A stretch of DNA of 64,000 nt from Archilochus colubris (taxonomy: Eukaryota; Chordata; Aves; Apodiformes; Trochilidae), in the NCBI GenBank assembly GCA_023079485.1, contig CM041090.1, positions 7,004,519-7,068,518 of the forward strand, written 5' to 3'. This document shows, piece by piece, positions 11,523 through 23,035 of this stretch (position 1 is its first letter; each line of letters opens with the position of its first letter). A program made the translations under genes and the position numbers. The notes beneath the pieces are model-generated. The model searched no databases, was not told the DNA's origin, and saw only the letters and a program-made list of their open reading frames with translations.

Positions 11523-14500
11523 GTGAGCGGGGCGGGGGCGGGACGGGCCCTGAGCACCTCACCCCCGCTTAGAGGGGGCTCCTGCGGCCCAGGGGAGCGG
11601 GGAGGGATGCCTCATCCCCGCCGTGGGGCAAAGGGCGGGCGGGAGGGAGGGGGGGCGCGGTGGGCGAGGCCGCGGCGGGCCCGAGCGGGAGGCCCCACGT
11701 GCAGAGGGGGCAGCGGCCTCACCAAGGGCCGCCCCGCCGCCCCCCTGCCCGCCCTGCGGAAAGGCCTCGGTTCTCGGTGCGGCGGAAGGAAGGAGAGAGG
11801 AGGGTTGCGGGCCTGGCGTGGAGCGGGTTTACCCGGGAGCTTCTGCTCCTTTCCGGGATCCTTCTGGCGGAGCCGTCGAGCGTGCTTGCCTTCGGTAGCA
11901 GAATCGCGTTAATCGAGGCTGATTCTGCCCCTGCTGCTCCTCCCCAGCACTCGGAGGAGGGAAGGGCGGTAGTTAGCACTGGTGGGCTGCTTGCATGGCA
12001 GGTTAAATAAAGCACAAAGGCCCGGCAGTCACAACAGCTCGGTGGCGTTCATCTGATACATCTGAATATGCCGGAACGAGTTGTTGCCCTGTGGTGGAAG
12101 GAGAACTGCGTTTGGGATTGCAGCAAAGTTATACGTCTGTCTGGCGCCAGCTCGGTAGCAGTTTGCTTCTGCTGGGATGAGCAGCTACAAGCCCTGTCCC
12201 TGTTGTCCAAAATGAAAGAAAACACTTGAACCCCTTTTCCTGCCTAGTGGGAATAACTGAAAGGATACCTGTATTTCCATTGCTGTACACCTTATTCTTA
12301 AAATACTTGTCTTTTTTTTTTTTTTTTTTTAACTGTTGAATAGACCACAATTTTAGAAGCCTCTTTGGGCAAATGCTCCCCAGTCCTACTGGTTTGTCAG
12401 CACTGCCTTAACCATTTTTGCAGGGTTTTGTCCACAGTTGGAGTGCTTTTTTAAAGTGATTTCTCTAAGTTCAGAATTGTTGTGCCTTAAACCACGTGGG
12501 ATCTCATTCAGTGTCCTGCTTAACAGCAACCAGTGCTGGGGTGCTCTAAAAGAAAATTCAGGGAACCCAATGTATGCATCAAAATCTTAAGAGTCTACAG
12601 TGGGCTCTTCCAGATAACCTGGTCCTGAAGCATGAAGGTTTATGGATTTGTAGATTTTCCTCTGTTTCATTTGTCTTTTTCCTAACAATAAGATCCATAC
12701 ATATAGGAAAACAGTTCCTGGACACACTGATTTTTCCCTGTCACATAGGCATATATTCAGTAGGGCAAGTAATAGTTGAACAAAAATCCTCTCAGGCTTC
12801 TGAACTGGTAATTTTTGTGCACTTCTCTGTGTGCTTTTTCTCCTTAAGGTAAAATAGTGGGAAGTTCCCAAGGAAATGTTTGAGATGTCATGCTCCAGTG
12901 CATGGGTCCCAATGGCATTAATTTTAATAAATTCCAGGCCAGTATCTGATGTGGGAATTGTAAAGCCCCCCAAGTGATAAATGGTTTAAAGTCAGAAACC
13001 CTAATAATTTCTGCTTTTGAATTCTAAAAGAACTGGTTTACTAGTCTATTTTACTAATATTTTTTTCTATAATTATTGGGATTATTTCAGAATATACATG
13101 ATTTCCCAGCAAGATTTTGAGACCAAATACAGAATTCACTCCACTATGGTACAGTTCAGCTGGTCAGTTCTGTTTTGTCAAAGAAACCCAACTGAGTTTA
13201 GCTGCAAGAGATAAACATGTACAGAACCAGACACTATAAATGCAGTGCTGAAAAAACTCTTTTCATAGAATCATAGAATTAGCCGGGTTGGAAGGGACCT
13301 CAGAGATCATCTAGTCCAACCCTTTTAGCACACTGCCTGAAGTGGCTGATGCAGCTTGTTACTAAGGTAGCCTCTAGGCAAATGCAGCAAGGAAATCAGA
13401 GTTACAAGTCCTGGAACCAAGCCTTGTTATCAGTGGCTGACCAATAAAAATGATAGTGCTGCACAAAGTACTTTGTATTAAAGTTTGTCAGAATCATTTG
13501 GGCTCCTTGGTAGGACATTCCTGTTGAAGTACAATGCACTTAGGAACAGTCAGATACCAGCTCCCCTTGGGGAATTCATTTCACCTCAAGCATCCTCTGA
13601 TGTACAGGAAAGTGGACTTTACAGGCCCAGTGTCCTTTGTAGCTCTGAATTCCCCTCTCTTTCCACTTCTGATTGGGAAAAGTCTTGCTGCTTCTTTCTC
13701 TCCATGTAACTAATTCCTTGGCTTCTCTGGATCTTCTCATATCATGTTATTTGAGACAGAATTTAAAGAACTAAAAACTACATTCCAGGCAGAACACTAC
13801 CAGTCCTGGTGTAAAACTGTGTGATTTTTTTTGTACATCCTATTTGCCATTTTTCTTCTCTGTCACTGCATTTGAACACTGAACTGGCATCTTCACTGAC
13901 ATGTCCAAAGTGTGGGTCAGGATTTCTTGATGAGCAGCTGATAAGTTAAAGCCCAATAAGATGCACTGGTATTCATTTCCAGTGTGTCTTCCTCTGCAGT
14001 TGCCTCTGTAGTGAGACAGGACCAGGTGCCCTGAGTTATTGATGAGTGGGTGTGGGTTCACCTGTGTCTGGCCTCCCTCCTGAGCATGTGCAGGAGCAGG
14101 GGGCCAATAAGAGAGCAGCTGACACCCACGGAGAGAGCTCTCACTCTTCAGTGAGGATGGAGAAGCTCACAGCTCGAGGAGCCCCCGGAGCAGGCAAGAA
14201 GGGGTAGATCCCGGAGCCCCAGGAACAGCCCTAGGACATCGTCCAGGAATGGGCTAAACCCCGAGGCCTCAGGATCAGCCCTAGGAGCAAGAAGGGCTCC
14301 TCCCGCTACATGCCTCCATGAATATTACACGTGTGCTCACCTCATATTTTAGCATGGAGAATATTGGATCCCATTACCAGCACTGGCAATGGTGTTTTCT
14401 GTCATGCTTGCAAACTTCCTGTGCTGGGTAACCTGATAATTAGATCACAGACTGCGTACACTTCAAAAACCTTACTTGGCTACAAGTAATTTGAACAAAC

Positions 14501-17500
14501 AAGTGAAAAATATTATAGCAATACTGCAAGCCACAGACTGTGCAATCATCATAGTCTTTCCTGCAGAAAAACAAGCTTACAGACTTGACATTTGGAACAG
14601 TTCTGTGCCATAATTGCTGTTTCAGGAGACACACTGAATGAAGAATGAAAAATCAGTACATCTGCTTTGAAGGAAATAATCTTGAATAAAAAGTGTGGAT
14701 TTGTTGTATAATTTGTGTTCCTTTGAAGCTGAATGAAGAACTCAAAGTAACTATATTGTGTTAAACTCCTTTAAGGTGAGACTGATGCTGACTCCTTGCT
14801 CTTTAATTGAGGTGTTTAAAATCATCCTGACAGCTTGCATTTGGAATAAAAAAATAAGTAAATGCACTAATAGCATAGTTTTTATATGTTGAATTTATTG
14901 CTTTGCTTTTCTGTTTAAATAGAAACTACTATTTCATTGGGATTTTTTTAAATGCAGTGGCTGCTCTACTCATTTTTAAGCTTACACAAGGATTGATAAG
15001 ACTTACTGTAAATAGAACTTCTTAATACAAATAACATCAGCAATAAGTGCTGCTTGTAAAATGTCTGTGTCCTTGATTGCTGGGTCAGTGTTTAGTATTA
15101 TTCTTTTCAATTCTTCATTCAGATAAAGTAATGCAAACAAGAAATCATTACAATTTTGTGAGTAACCTGTTTTCTTGGTGGTTTTCTTTTGGTTTTTTTC
15201 TGCAGTCGCACACAATTCTACTCGTCCAGCCTACCAAGAGGCCAGAAGGCAGAACATATGCTGATTATGAGTCAGTGAATGAGTGCATGGAAGGTGGGTG
15301 CAGACATGATAGATAAGAACTGTTGTTAAAACCCCATTATTGCCATATTCCAATTTTAACATATTCTCAGACTTTGTCCTTAAGAAAATAAATTCTTCAA
15401 GATAATTCACAAAAAAATCCAAAAGTGTCTCATCCTTTTAGTTTACTGATGTTTTAGCAAATTAAAAATAGCTATTATTTGTTTCTAAAACTTGTTTTTT
15501 ATATTAAATGTCTCCTTTTGAGTTAACTAGACTGAACAAGTTCAACTCATTAAAGGAGGGAATATTCCTGGTGGGGCCATGCAACAGACCTGCCTGAATG
15601 CCTTTCATTGCAGGTTCAGAACCTAACTCACCAGGTTTTATGCTAGCCATGTAAAGCAAAGATTGCTACTAGAAATAATATGTAAAAATAAAAGTTATTT
15701 ATGCATTTGATCTGTAATTTGCAGCCTTATGGCAGATGTGCCAGAGAAAAAATGCTGCATAACATAAAGAGACATAAACTGAGCTGGAAAGAAGACCAAA
15801 ATACTGCAAGTGTATGATTTATATGTGGAACTTATCATTAAAAGTTCTGCTTTCAAGAAATTTTGTGAGGCAAATGAAAGCAAAACGACCATGTAAAGCC
15901 TCTGTTCACTTTACTATTACATTCTTATCAAATATATCTGAATAGTTTATGAGCTAGCTTAAATAAAATTGATTTAAAGAAATATATAATTGATTTAATA
16001 TAAAATTGTTTAAAAGTAATATATAGGTGTCTCTCTTACACAATAGGCCTGTTGAGGGCTTTCATCAAGAATGATCTCTCTTCTGAGTAGTTTTGACATT
16101 AGTTCTCCTCTTCCTCAGGTGCTTGTGCAGTAGGGATGTATGTTGCAATTGCTGTCCTTAAGGTTATCTGAAGAAATTTCAGGTTTCTTTTGGAGCTTCC
16201 TGCATGGAAAGTTAGATATCTTTGAAAGAATTAAAACTTTTTTCTCTAGATGCCTCTGCCCAGGCATCTTATCTGAAACTATAGGATTAAGTTTCAATGC
16301 GTATAGCTAGTAGAAAAGCATTAAAACTCTGCAAAATGTGTGTAAGGAGTCTATGTCTTTGTTTTCATGGTAGTCATCTCTAAACTTTTCTGATATCTGT
16401 GGTTCTATAGCTGATGAAGTTTCAACAAAAGCAGTTGTTTTTTTGTTTATTAATCTTTTTTTTGTCTGTAGGAGTCTGTAAAATGTACGAAGAACATCTG
16501 AAGAGAATGAATCCCAACAGTCCATCCATTACATATGATATCAGCCAGTTGTTTGACTTCATTGATGACTTGGCAGACCTCAGCTGTCTTGTGTGAGTTC
16601 AGCTGTACAAGTCCTTTACAGGGCCACATGAACTCTTACCTGTTTTATGTAAAATCTCATAAGATTGTGGTGGGATTTTTTTTCAGTAACAGTGGTAGCA
16701 AGGTAGCAATATTGCAGTCTGACAGCTTAATATAACCACGTATGTTATTAATTCTAGCATCTTCAAATTGGGGCTGTATCTACCCTTGTGCAGTTGGTCA
16801 AATTCTTCAGGAGGCAGAATGATTACAAAATTTTGTTCAGCTGAGGGCTGGACTAGAGGTGCAGTAGAAGTATACAGAAGCACATTACAGCTGATTGTTC
16901 ATTTTGGTCAAGATATGGAAAGGTGGAAGCTTCTGCAAATCATAACAAAACAACTAAGGAACAGATCAGTTCTCCAGAGAGCCCTAACTAATTGAGTTTT
17001 CTTGTGAACACATTATTTTCAGCTTTCATCTGTGCATCTGTGAGTTAAAGTTGTGGCAAAGCAAAGGGGGACTTGTCTATTCTCAATTCTGATTGCACTG
17101 TGAAACCAAATGTATTTTTTCATTATTCTGAACATTGTAACTAAATCACTTAGTCCAGATCATGAGTTCTTTCTATACCATAAATTTCAAGGTAATGGTT
17201 TGATATGACAGTGGCATGAACGTTGCAGAAATTCTGTAGGAATAAATATACAGATCTTATGGCTCTCTAAACTTAAAATTCCAGCAACTTCTCAAACCAT
17301 ATCTGGTGTGGGCATTCCCACAGCTGTACTGCACTGTCCAAAATCTCTGTGGAACTACTTGTGCAGCTGCTTGGCAAAAAGCCTTTACCACTTAATCCCA
17401 CTTAAAAGTAAAACCTACTTTAAAAAATGAGCATCAGATTGCTTTCCTTTGCATTCTGATGTACATACAGAATCAGTGTTACTGATAGTGACTTAACTAC

Positions 17501-19132
17501 AAATGCCATTTACCAAAGTTTTCAGCAGAATGAGTAAAACAAGATTACAGTTTCTGCATTTGCCTTCTTAGACATTGTGCCACCTTTGACCTGCAGGTGT
17601 CATAGTGCTGGGCTGATGCAGATTGAAAGACTAACTTTGCTTTAGTTTATCTACCAGATTTGCTTTAGGAACTAGCAACTGATTTCTAGTACAGTCTTGT
17701 GCCTTTCTTAGTAAGGCTTGTAAACTCGGTGTCATGCCAAATTCTGCTCCAACTTCCAGTTTTCCACCAGATGGCACATGTAGCACATAATGTACAAGAC
17801 CTGCCTTGTGTTTATGGAGTTTCCTAAAGTACTTGCTATCTGGTCTTGCTGTGTAGAATAATGAATGGATTGGGGCAGGGCTACTGGTAGTAGTAGTACT
17901 ACTACTACTAGTAACTACTGCTATACCAATAGATACTGAAACTTACCATGACCCTGAGCTAGTCATTCAGGGTTTCAAATAACAAGGCTTTCTTAGAGAC
18001 AAAATGCTTAGGGTTTTTTTTCTTAGGTAAAAACTGTAAATTATTCTGGAGTGAGTTAACTCTGGATTTTAATTTCTTACCAGTGACCATCTCACTCTTC
18101 AGTAATTCTTGATGCATTCACTTAAACTACCATCTTCATTAGAAAAAAAACACCCTACAAAACAAACAAACAAAACCCACAAAAAACCCCAAACAAAAAA
18201 CCAAAATAACAACCAAAAAAAACCCCAAAATAAATTCAGTGGGGAACAACCTGGGGGAAGGAAGGCATGAATCTGCACAGATAGCTTCCTGCAGGTTGAT
18301 CTCATTTTTCAGTCTAATCCTGCTTCAGTTAAACACTGCCTTGAGTAACCAAGTGGCAAGTGGCAAGAAATTGTATTTGTGGATTACTATCAACAATCCC
18401 TGATATCACTGAAGAAAATGAGTCTGTGGGTTCTCATTTTCAGTTTGCTTTTTGTGAAGTGGTCTTGTTTGTTAGGTGTAAGCTTGCTGTCACTGCCCAC
18501 TGGCAAGAATCCTTTGTCATCCATCTACGGGTCTACCTTTGCTCCTGGAATATTGTGCTTTTATTCCTCTTCTGAAAACTCCAAACAGAAGTGGAACATT
18601 GGAAACCTCACATGAGCACTTGCTTGAAGTAGTGTTGAAGAAGTGTTTGGGTTATTGAGACAAATTAGATTGTCCGGGAAAAATTCTGCTTCATTTCAGC
18701 CTCCAGAATATTGAGGTGCTGTGTTTTTTGTCTCCCATAAGTCATTTTACATTCAATAATTAAGATGTGTACCCAGTGCCATCCACTCATTCAGTAGTCT
18801 TTGGATCATCTAGTTTTATTTGAAGTTCTTATTGATCTGCTGGGTAACTGTTTTGTAGGGAAAAAGGATAAATCTCCCTAACTGGCAATCCCCATCCTCT
18901 TCTGATTCTGTTTGTATCTGTGCAAGACTTTCTGCCCCATATACTTGAAGACACTTCATAGTTTGTGTAGTTCTTCTGGTAGAGGTACTATAAGACAGAC
19001 TGAGAATATTTTTTTTTTTTTCTTTCTAGTTACCGTGCTGATACTCAGACATACCAACCATACAATAAAGACTGGATAAAGGAGAAGATCTACGTCCTCC
19101 TCCGCAGGCAAGCCCAGCAAGCAAGCAAATAA
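11520..19132 (+). CDS. ERH: ERH, enhancer of rudimentary homolog (complete)
   Basis: Small nuclear protein that dimerises and serves as an adaptor in RNA metabolism; partners known from the family include DGCR8 of the Microprocessor, SAFB proteins, CIZ1 and POLDIP3. Coding exons are 11520-11522, 15206-15293, 16472-16592 and 19030-19132, giving 315 bases including TAA, or 104 residues, the standard animal length. The first exon contributes only ATG, followed directly by the donor GTGAGC. Exon 2 starts [15 protein letters not shown]; exon 3 carries [18 protein letters not shown] and [14 protein letters not shown]; exon 4 [20 protein letters not shown] then [13 protein letters not shown]. The only difference I see from human ERH is Ser for Gly at the penultimate residue. 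ERH is head to head with SLC39A9 and tail to tail with GALNT16. An intact intron structure excludes a processed pseudogene. Confidence 0.98.
12312..12330 (+). repeat. Poly(T) run, 19 bases
   Basis: Uninterrupted T19 in ERH intron 1. No retrocopy is recognisable beside it. Confidence 0.95.
13264..13322 (-). repeat. CR1 LINE 3'-terminal fragment (short)
   Basis: CATAGAATCATAGAATTAGC followed by GGTTGGAAGGGACCTCAGAG and ATCATCTAGTCCAACCC is the extreme 3' end of a CR1 in reverse orientation, only about 60 bases long. Confidence 0.9.
14007..14310 (+). mobile_element. Solo LTR-like element, copy B (304 bp with TSD)
   Basis: Ends are TGTAG...CTACA, a 5-base terminal inverted repeat with the TG/CA ends of LTRs, and it is flanked by an exact 6-base direct repeat TGCCTC (14001-14006 and 14311-14316). 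A GGGGGCCAATAAGAG block lies about 100 bases in. The second half is CpG- and GC-rich with an imperfect internal repeat (AACAGCCCTAGGA and ATCAGCCCTAGGA). No coding sequence is present, so it reads as a solo LTR left by recombination. A 6-base duplication is usual for alpha- and betaretrovirus-like (ERVK-type) elements. Confidence 0.75.
15206..15293 (+). CDS. ERH: ERH coding exon 2
   Basis: The 88-base exon lies between the acceptor TTTTTTTCTGCAG and donor G|GTGGGTG. It encodes residues 2-30, [20 protein letters not shown] then YESVNECME, and ends one base into Gly31. Confidence 0.97.
15294..16471 (+). other. ERH intron 2
   Basis: Intron of 1,178 AT-rich bases with no recognisable repeat or gene. 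Confidence 0.88.
16472..16592 (+). CDS. ERH: ERH coding exon 3
   Basis: The 121-base exon follows TTTTTTTGTCTGTAG and ends at GT|GTGAGTTC. It encodes [20 protein letters not shown] then [19 protein letters not shown], the helical and dimer-interface part of the protein, and splits Val70 with the next exon. Confidence 0.97.
17887..17908. repeat. GTA/TAC perfect 22-bp palindrome
   Basis: GTAGTAGTAGT is followed immediately by its exact reverse complement ACTACTACTAC in ERH intron 3; probably a trinucleotide microsatellite that has inverted on itself. Confidence 0.9.
18141..18230 (+). repeat. A-rich AAAC-type simple repeat
   Basis: Irregular ACAAACAAACAAAACCC and AAACCCC runs of about 90 bases, low complexity. 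It resembles the tract at 22241-22329. Confidence 0.85.
19030..19132 (+). CDS. ERH: ERH coding exon 4 and stop
   Basis: The last coding exon follows a long polypyrimidine tract (about 14 T then CTTTCTAG) and encodes [20 protein letters not shown] then [13 protein letters not shown], ending in TAA at 19130-19132. Confidence 0.97.
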
Positions 19133-19520
19133 TGGGGCAGCATCAGTACATGGGCTTGGGGGAGGGCTTGGACAACAGGTGTGTACAGAGTGTAGTAGTG
19201 AACGTTTTGTATTATAGTCATCCTGTTGCCATCTTGTTAAACTCTTTAGCCAGGACTGAATGTATTGTTAGAGGTGCAAGGATTTTGTTGGATTTGACTT
19301 TTTTCAGTGTAAATGGAGAAGAAAGGGCAACAACTACAGCAGAATTTTAATTTGTTCTTTTTATCTCTGGTCAGCTAATGTCCTACCTTGTTTGAACCCC
19401 TGGGGCTGTTCACATTATACTTCACCACATTTACTGTATGTGCCCTTCTGTGGGGTTTCCAGCATTTAGTTATGTCCTTGAGGCAGTCTTAATGGGAAAT
19501 AAAAAATTACCTTTAGTTAA
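19133..19520 (+). other. ERH: ERH 3' untranslated region
   Basis: From the TAA to shortly after the first canonical poly(A) signal, about 385 bases, close to the short 3' UTR expected for ERH. The downstream end is estimated as roughly 20 bases past AATAAA. Confidence 0.7.
19498..19503 (+). terminator. ERH: Poly(A) signal, ERH
   Basis: AATAAA within GGGAAATAAAAAATTACC is the first canonical signal after the ERH stop, 366 bases downstream. Further AATAAA motifs at about 20070 and 20416 could serve longer transcripts. Confidence 0.7.
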
Positions 19521-22240
19521 ACTTGAGTGCCAACTTTTCTGCCAAACACCAAATTCTCTCTTTCTTACCTGTTTGCCAAAGAACAGGCCTTGGAAGGTTA
19601 TGTGGGCTGCACTAACAGTTCTTTGCTGTTTAATTCAAACAAGCAGTTGTTTGCCTCAAATTCTGGTCTGCTGAGTTAATTTCCCTGGCCTCGTCTTGAT
19701 TCCTGTCTCTCCTGGGGATCTTTGGGAAACACAGCAACCTTCTCACACTCTAAACTTGATCTCTCAACAGTGTGTTTCTCTTCAGGTGTCTGTGGGACAG
19801 GTGATGGGTAAGAGTAGGCTGACTGTATCACAAAGAAACCATGAATTGGTCTACTTCTAAACTTCCAGTGAGAAAGCAACAGGCAAAGCAAATTGTTTTG
19901 ATGGGAATCTGCCCCACACTGCATTTTCTCTTTACAAAGGATAAGGGCTTAACTGCTTACATACACTGTAAAATTATATCTGTCCCCAGATACACCTCTT
20001 GAACACTCAGGTCTTTGTAATTTTGCTGTACTTAAAAAGCTTGGATTGGAGGACACATTAGACCAAAAAAATAAAGCAGGCAAAAAAGCAAGGCTGGCTT
20101 GGCACCTTGTGCCTTAGTCTACAGTTTCTCTTCTATAGGTGCAGGTTTGAGCCTTAACACTATGCAGGTATGCTGACCCAGGAGCAGTTTTAGTATTAAT
20201 AGATCAATGTAATTTTCCATTGCATTTCCTAATAACACACAGCCTTGGAATCAAATTACTGAAGAGACAGAAATTCTTTCAAAAGTATGAGGAGAGCGTG
20301 TTAAAAAGTCTTCTCCAAGAGGAGTATAAATTGGAGATTATACCTACCAGCACTACACTTGTAGTGTCCAGGAATTGATACATCCTGTTAATGTAGAAAC
20401 ATGCTTCCTTTATAATAAATAGGGATTTTTCAAACCCTAGTACATTAATCTACTTAATGTTACTTAAATCTGTAAATCTCTTAATGGAAGATGATATTCA
20501 AATGCATCTTGACATAGCAAGTAATACATATAATTAGCTATTGCACCACATAACAACATTGAGATTTATAATAATCAATGTTATTTACCCAGCTTGTATA
20601 GCTTATCTTCCTGTGTAACAAATTTTACTTTACTGCTTTCCTAACACATTTGGGTTTTACTTCTGGTAGATGTTTATGATTTTTTAAAAAACATTTCCAG
20701 TGCTCTCATAGTGGATCATTCAAGGGTAGATGCAATTTTGCAGACTTTAATTGAACCCAAATACACATCCCTTCTCACTTCCTCTCACACTAAAAATTGT
20801 GATTTAATATTTTCCTCATTCTGTGAGCTTGCTTGCAATTTAAGGAAAACCAGCAATGTGCAGTCCTTAGTGTGAAAAGTGGAGGGAGTATGGTGAATCT
20901 ATAGCAATTGGGAATTTCAAACATAACACAGCTCTTCCTCCAAAGACAACCTGAAGTTCTGGCTGATGAAAAAAATCTCTTTGGCTCTAGTATAACAGTG
21001 CAAACTAAGACCAATAAACAAACACAAAATACTAATTTCTCGTGTTAGAGCAGAAAATGGAAAGCAGGTACTTCAAAGCAGGTAGTAATAAGCATTTCTC
21101 CTTTATGAAAAGGATTTTGTGAAGGTATGATTTTTGGAAAGTAGAAGGTGAGCAAGCTTTAAACATTAATTCAGCTGTTTATTTTTTTTTAAACTGCTGT
21201 AGTCATCTCAGTAACTGACATTTTCATGGAATTGGAAAATGCAAGTTAATGTTCCTTTTATACCCCTGGAACCAGGGGAAACACAGTAGTCCTAGTAGAC
21301 CAGCACTCTAGGAGTGTAGCCTGCTTTAGCAGGGTAGGTGAAAAATTACCCTCTGCTTTGCTTCTTGGCTCCTTTCCAGCAAAGGATGACAGCAACACCT
21401 TTAGAACTTTCTCTAGTTGCATCTATCCCTAGAGGCATAAGATGGTAATTCTACTAAGTACTAAGCTGCATCAACAATTTGCCTGAGTTCAGCTCCTCGA
21501 AAAGTCAGGTTTGTCAGCAGCATTTTACACGTAAAGCCATAAACAAATCATATGATTATAGAAAGCATGTCAGAAAAGAATCTGCCATCCCATGTGTGCC
21601 TTTCCTGTGGCAGATTGCAGGCTGCTTCATCCATAAAGGGCAGGTACTTGGAAGGTTATGTGGGCAGTGGCAGTGGTGGTTATACCTGCCACAGCATGGG
21701 AGGAAATTATAAAGTAACTTACATTTGTTGTTCCTCTGGAAGAGCAGTACAGTATTGTAAAACAGGGATAAAGAATGGATAGATGAGGTCTCTGAATTCC
21801 AAAAGTAGACTTAATTTTTTTTTTTTTATTTTTTTGAAAGCCAGTCCATTCACCAGGCTCAGGCTCAGTTCAGTGAGACACAAGAGCCCACATCCATGGC
21901 CATGGCCTGGATGGGATCCTGAGCTCACCTTTGCTTCTGGAGCCATGGACCATGCTGCAGCTTTGCTAACCATTGAATAGACAAGGGTTCATGCAGTCCC
22001 TGGGCTGCTTGATGCTGATTCCCAGTTGAGGCATGGCCAGAGTGGTACAACTCATCTCTTCCATGGCTGTTTGCCAAGCAAATAGTGAGGTGAAATTTTG
22101 AGAGTGGGCTGAGCTGACCTAACAGGTTACAGCTGTTGAAAGGCAGAATGCTGCTTCTTGCTACGTACAAAAGAAGGGCATTGGGTGTTGTGGAGAAGAG
22201 GACAACTGCCAAGCAGCACCAAGCAGAGTAGCTGTCACTT

Positions 22241-22329
22241 AAAAAACAAAAAAAGCCCACAAAACAAACAAAAAACCCCCACAAAACAAACAAATAAAAA
22301 AACCTCAAAAAACCGAAACAACAAAAAAG
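22241..22329 (+). repeat. A-rich AAAC-type simple repeat
   Basis: Runs such as ACAAAACAAACAAAAAACCC, repeated irregularly over about 90 bases downstream of ERH. Confidence 0.85.
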
Positions 22330-23035
22330 TCAAACATGGTAGATGTTGCTGCAGAAAATAGCAGATAAATTGTGATATTTATAAAAAGGACCAGTTTATG
22401 TACCATTGCATGCTCCTGCAAGTCAGTAATGCACTTGGGGCAGGGGGAGAATGCTTGACATTCTGTTGCTTGCTTTGATTAATCCTTTGGTACAGGCCAA
22501 AATCTTGCAGCCAATTCAAGGACCTAGGTCTGATGTAACCCCACAAGGATCAGAATTTGAGTCCTATTTGACACCACAATAGCAACAGGATCTCTCTTTT
22601 ACAGGAATCTCACTCTTCAATATGGGTGCTTCTGAAAGTAGAGTGTGTGTTCTTACTTTAAGGGTAAAATAAGCTAGGTGCTTACAAATACTTGCTTACA
22701 GTTTCTTCCATCATCGCATTCTTTTAAAATAGACTGAAATTATGACATCTATCACAATATATCATAAGCACAGCAGGAAGGCAGCATCCCCATTGTTACA
22801 TTAGTCCCTTCTCATGCTCATTACCCCTGTCATGTACAGCAAGGAAAGAGTAAGTAGTAGCCAAGACCACCTTGTTATCTTTACTAATGATTAATGTACA
22901 TGCTTTAGAAAGACCTGTTTACAGCAAGAGGAGACTTCACCACCCACAGTATTCTTTAGGTTGGCAGAACCACCAGATTCTTCACTTTCATTAGAAGGAG
23001 GTCAGAAAGTTGCAAAGTTGTTGATTGTGATCTCA

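Larger units (their letters stand above)
10700..11900. promoter_or_regulatory. CpG island / bidirectional SLC39A9-ERH promoter
   Basis: The sequence turns sharply GC- and CpG-rich here, in contrast to the AT-rich flanks, and lies between the divergent start codons of SLC39A9 (10664, minus) and ERH (11520, plus). It carries two copies of the AAGATGGCG core bound by YY1 and two GC boxes, and no obvious TATA box. Human ERH and SLC39A9 are likewise arranged head to head with nearby transcription starts. Exact start sites cannot be read from the sequence; a pyrimidine-rich CCTCTTTTCCG at about 11481 could be an initiator for ERH. Several long open frames in this island on both strands are products of GC-rich composition. 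Confidence 0.88.
11523..15205 (+). other. ERH intron 1
   Basis: Intron of 3,683 bases. Its first part lies in the CpG island. It contains a T19 run (12312-12330), a CR1 3'-end fragment (13264-13322) and the solo LTR-like element (14007-14310). No additional exon is recognised. Confidence 0.88.
16593..19029 (+). other. ERH intron 3
   Basis: Intron of 2,437 bases. It holds a 22-base GTA/TAC palindrome (17887-17908) and an A-rich AAAC-type simple repeat (18141-18230). I see nothing else in it. Confidence 0.88.

Noticed and set aside
10902..11912. Several open frames of 90-170 codons on both strands within the CpG island
   Set aside because: GC-rich sequence has few stop codons; the frames are low-complexity Pro/Arg/Gly/Ala, overlap each other on both strands, and overlap the ERH start exon and the promoter.
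18141..22329. The two AAAC-rich tracts as arms of a large structured element
   Set aside because: Both are irregular low-complexity runs of a kind common in bird DNA; the sequence between them contains ERH exon 4 and unique DNA, with no matching ends.
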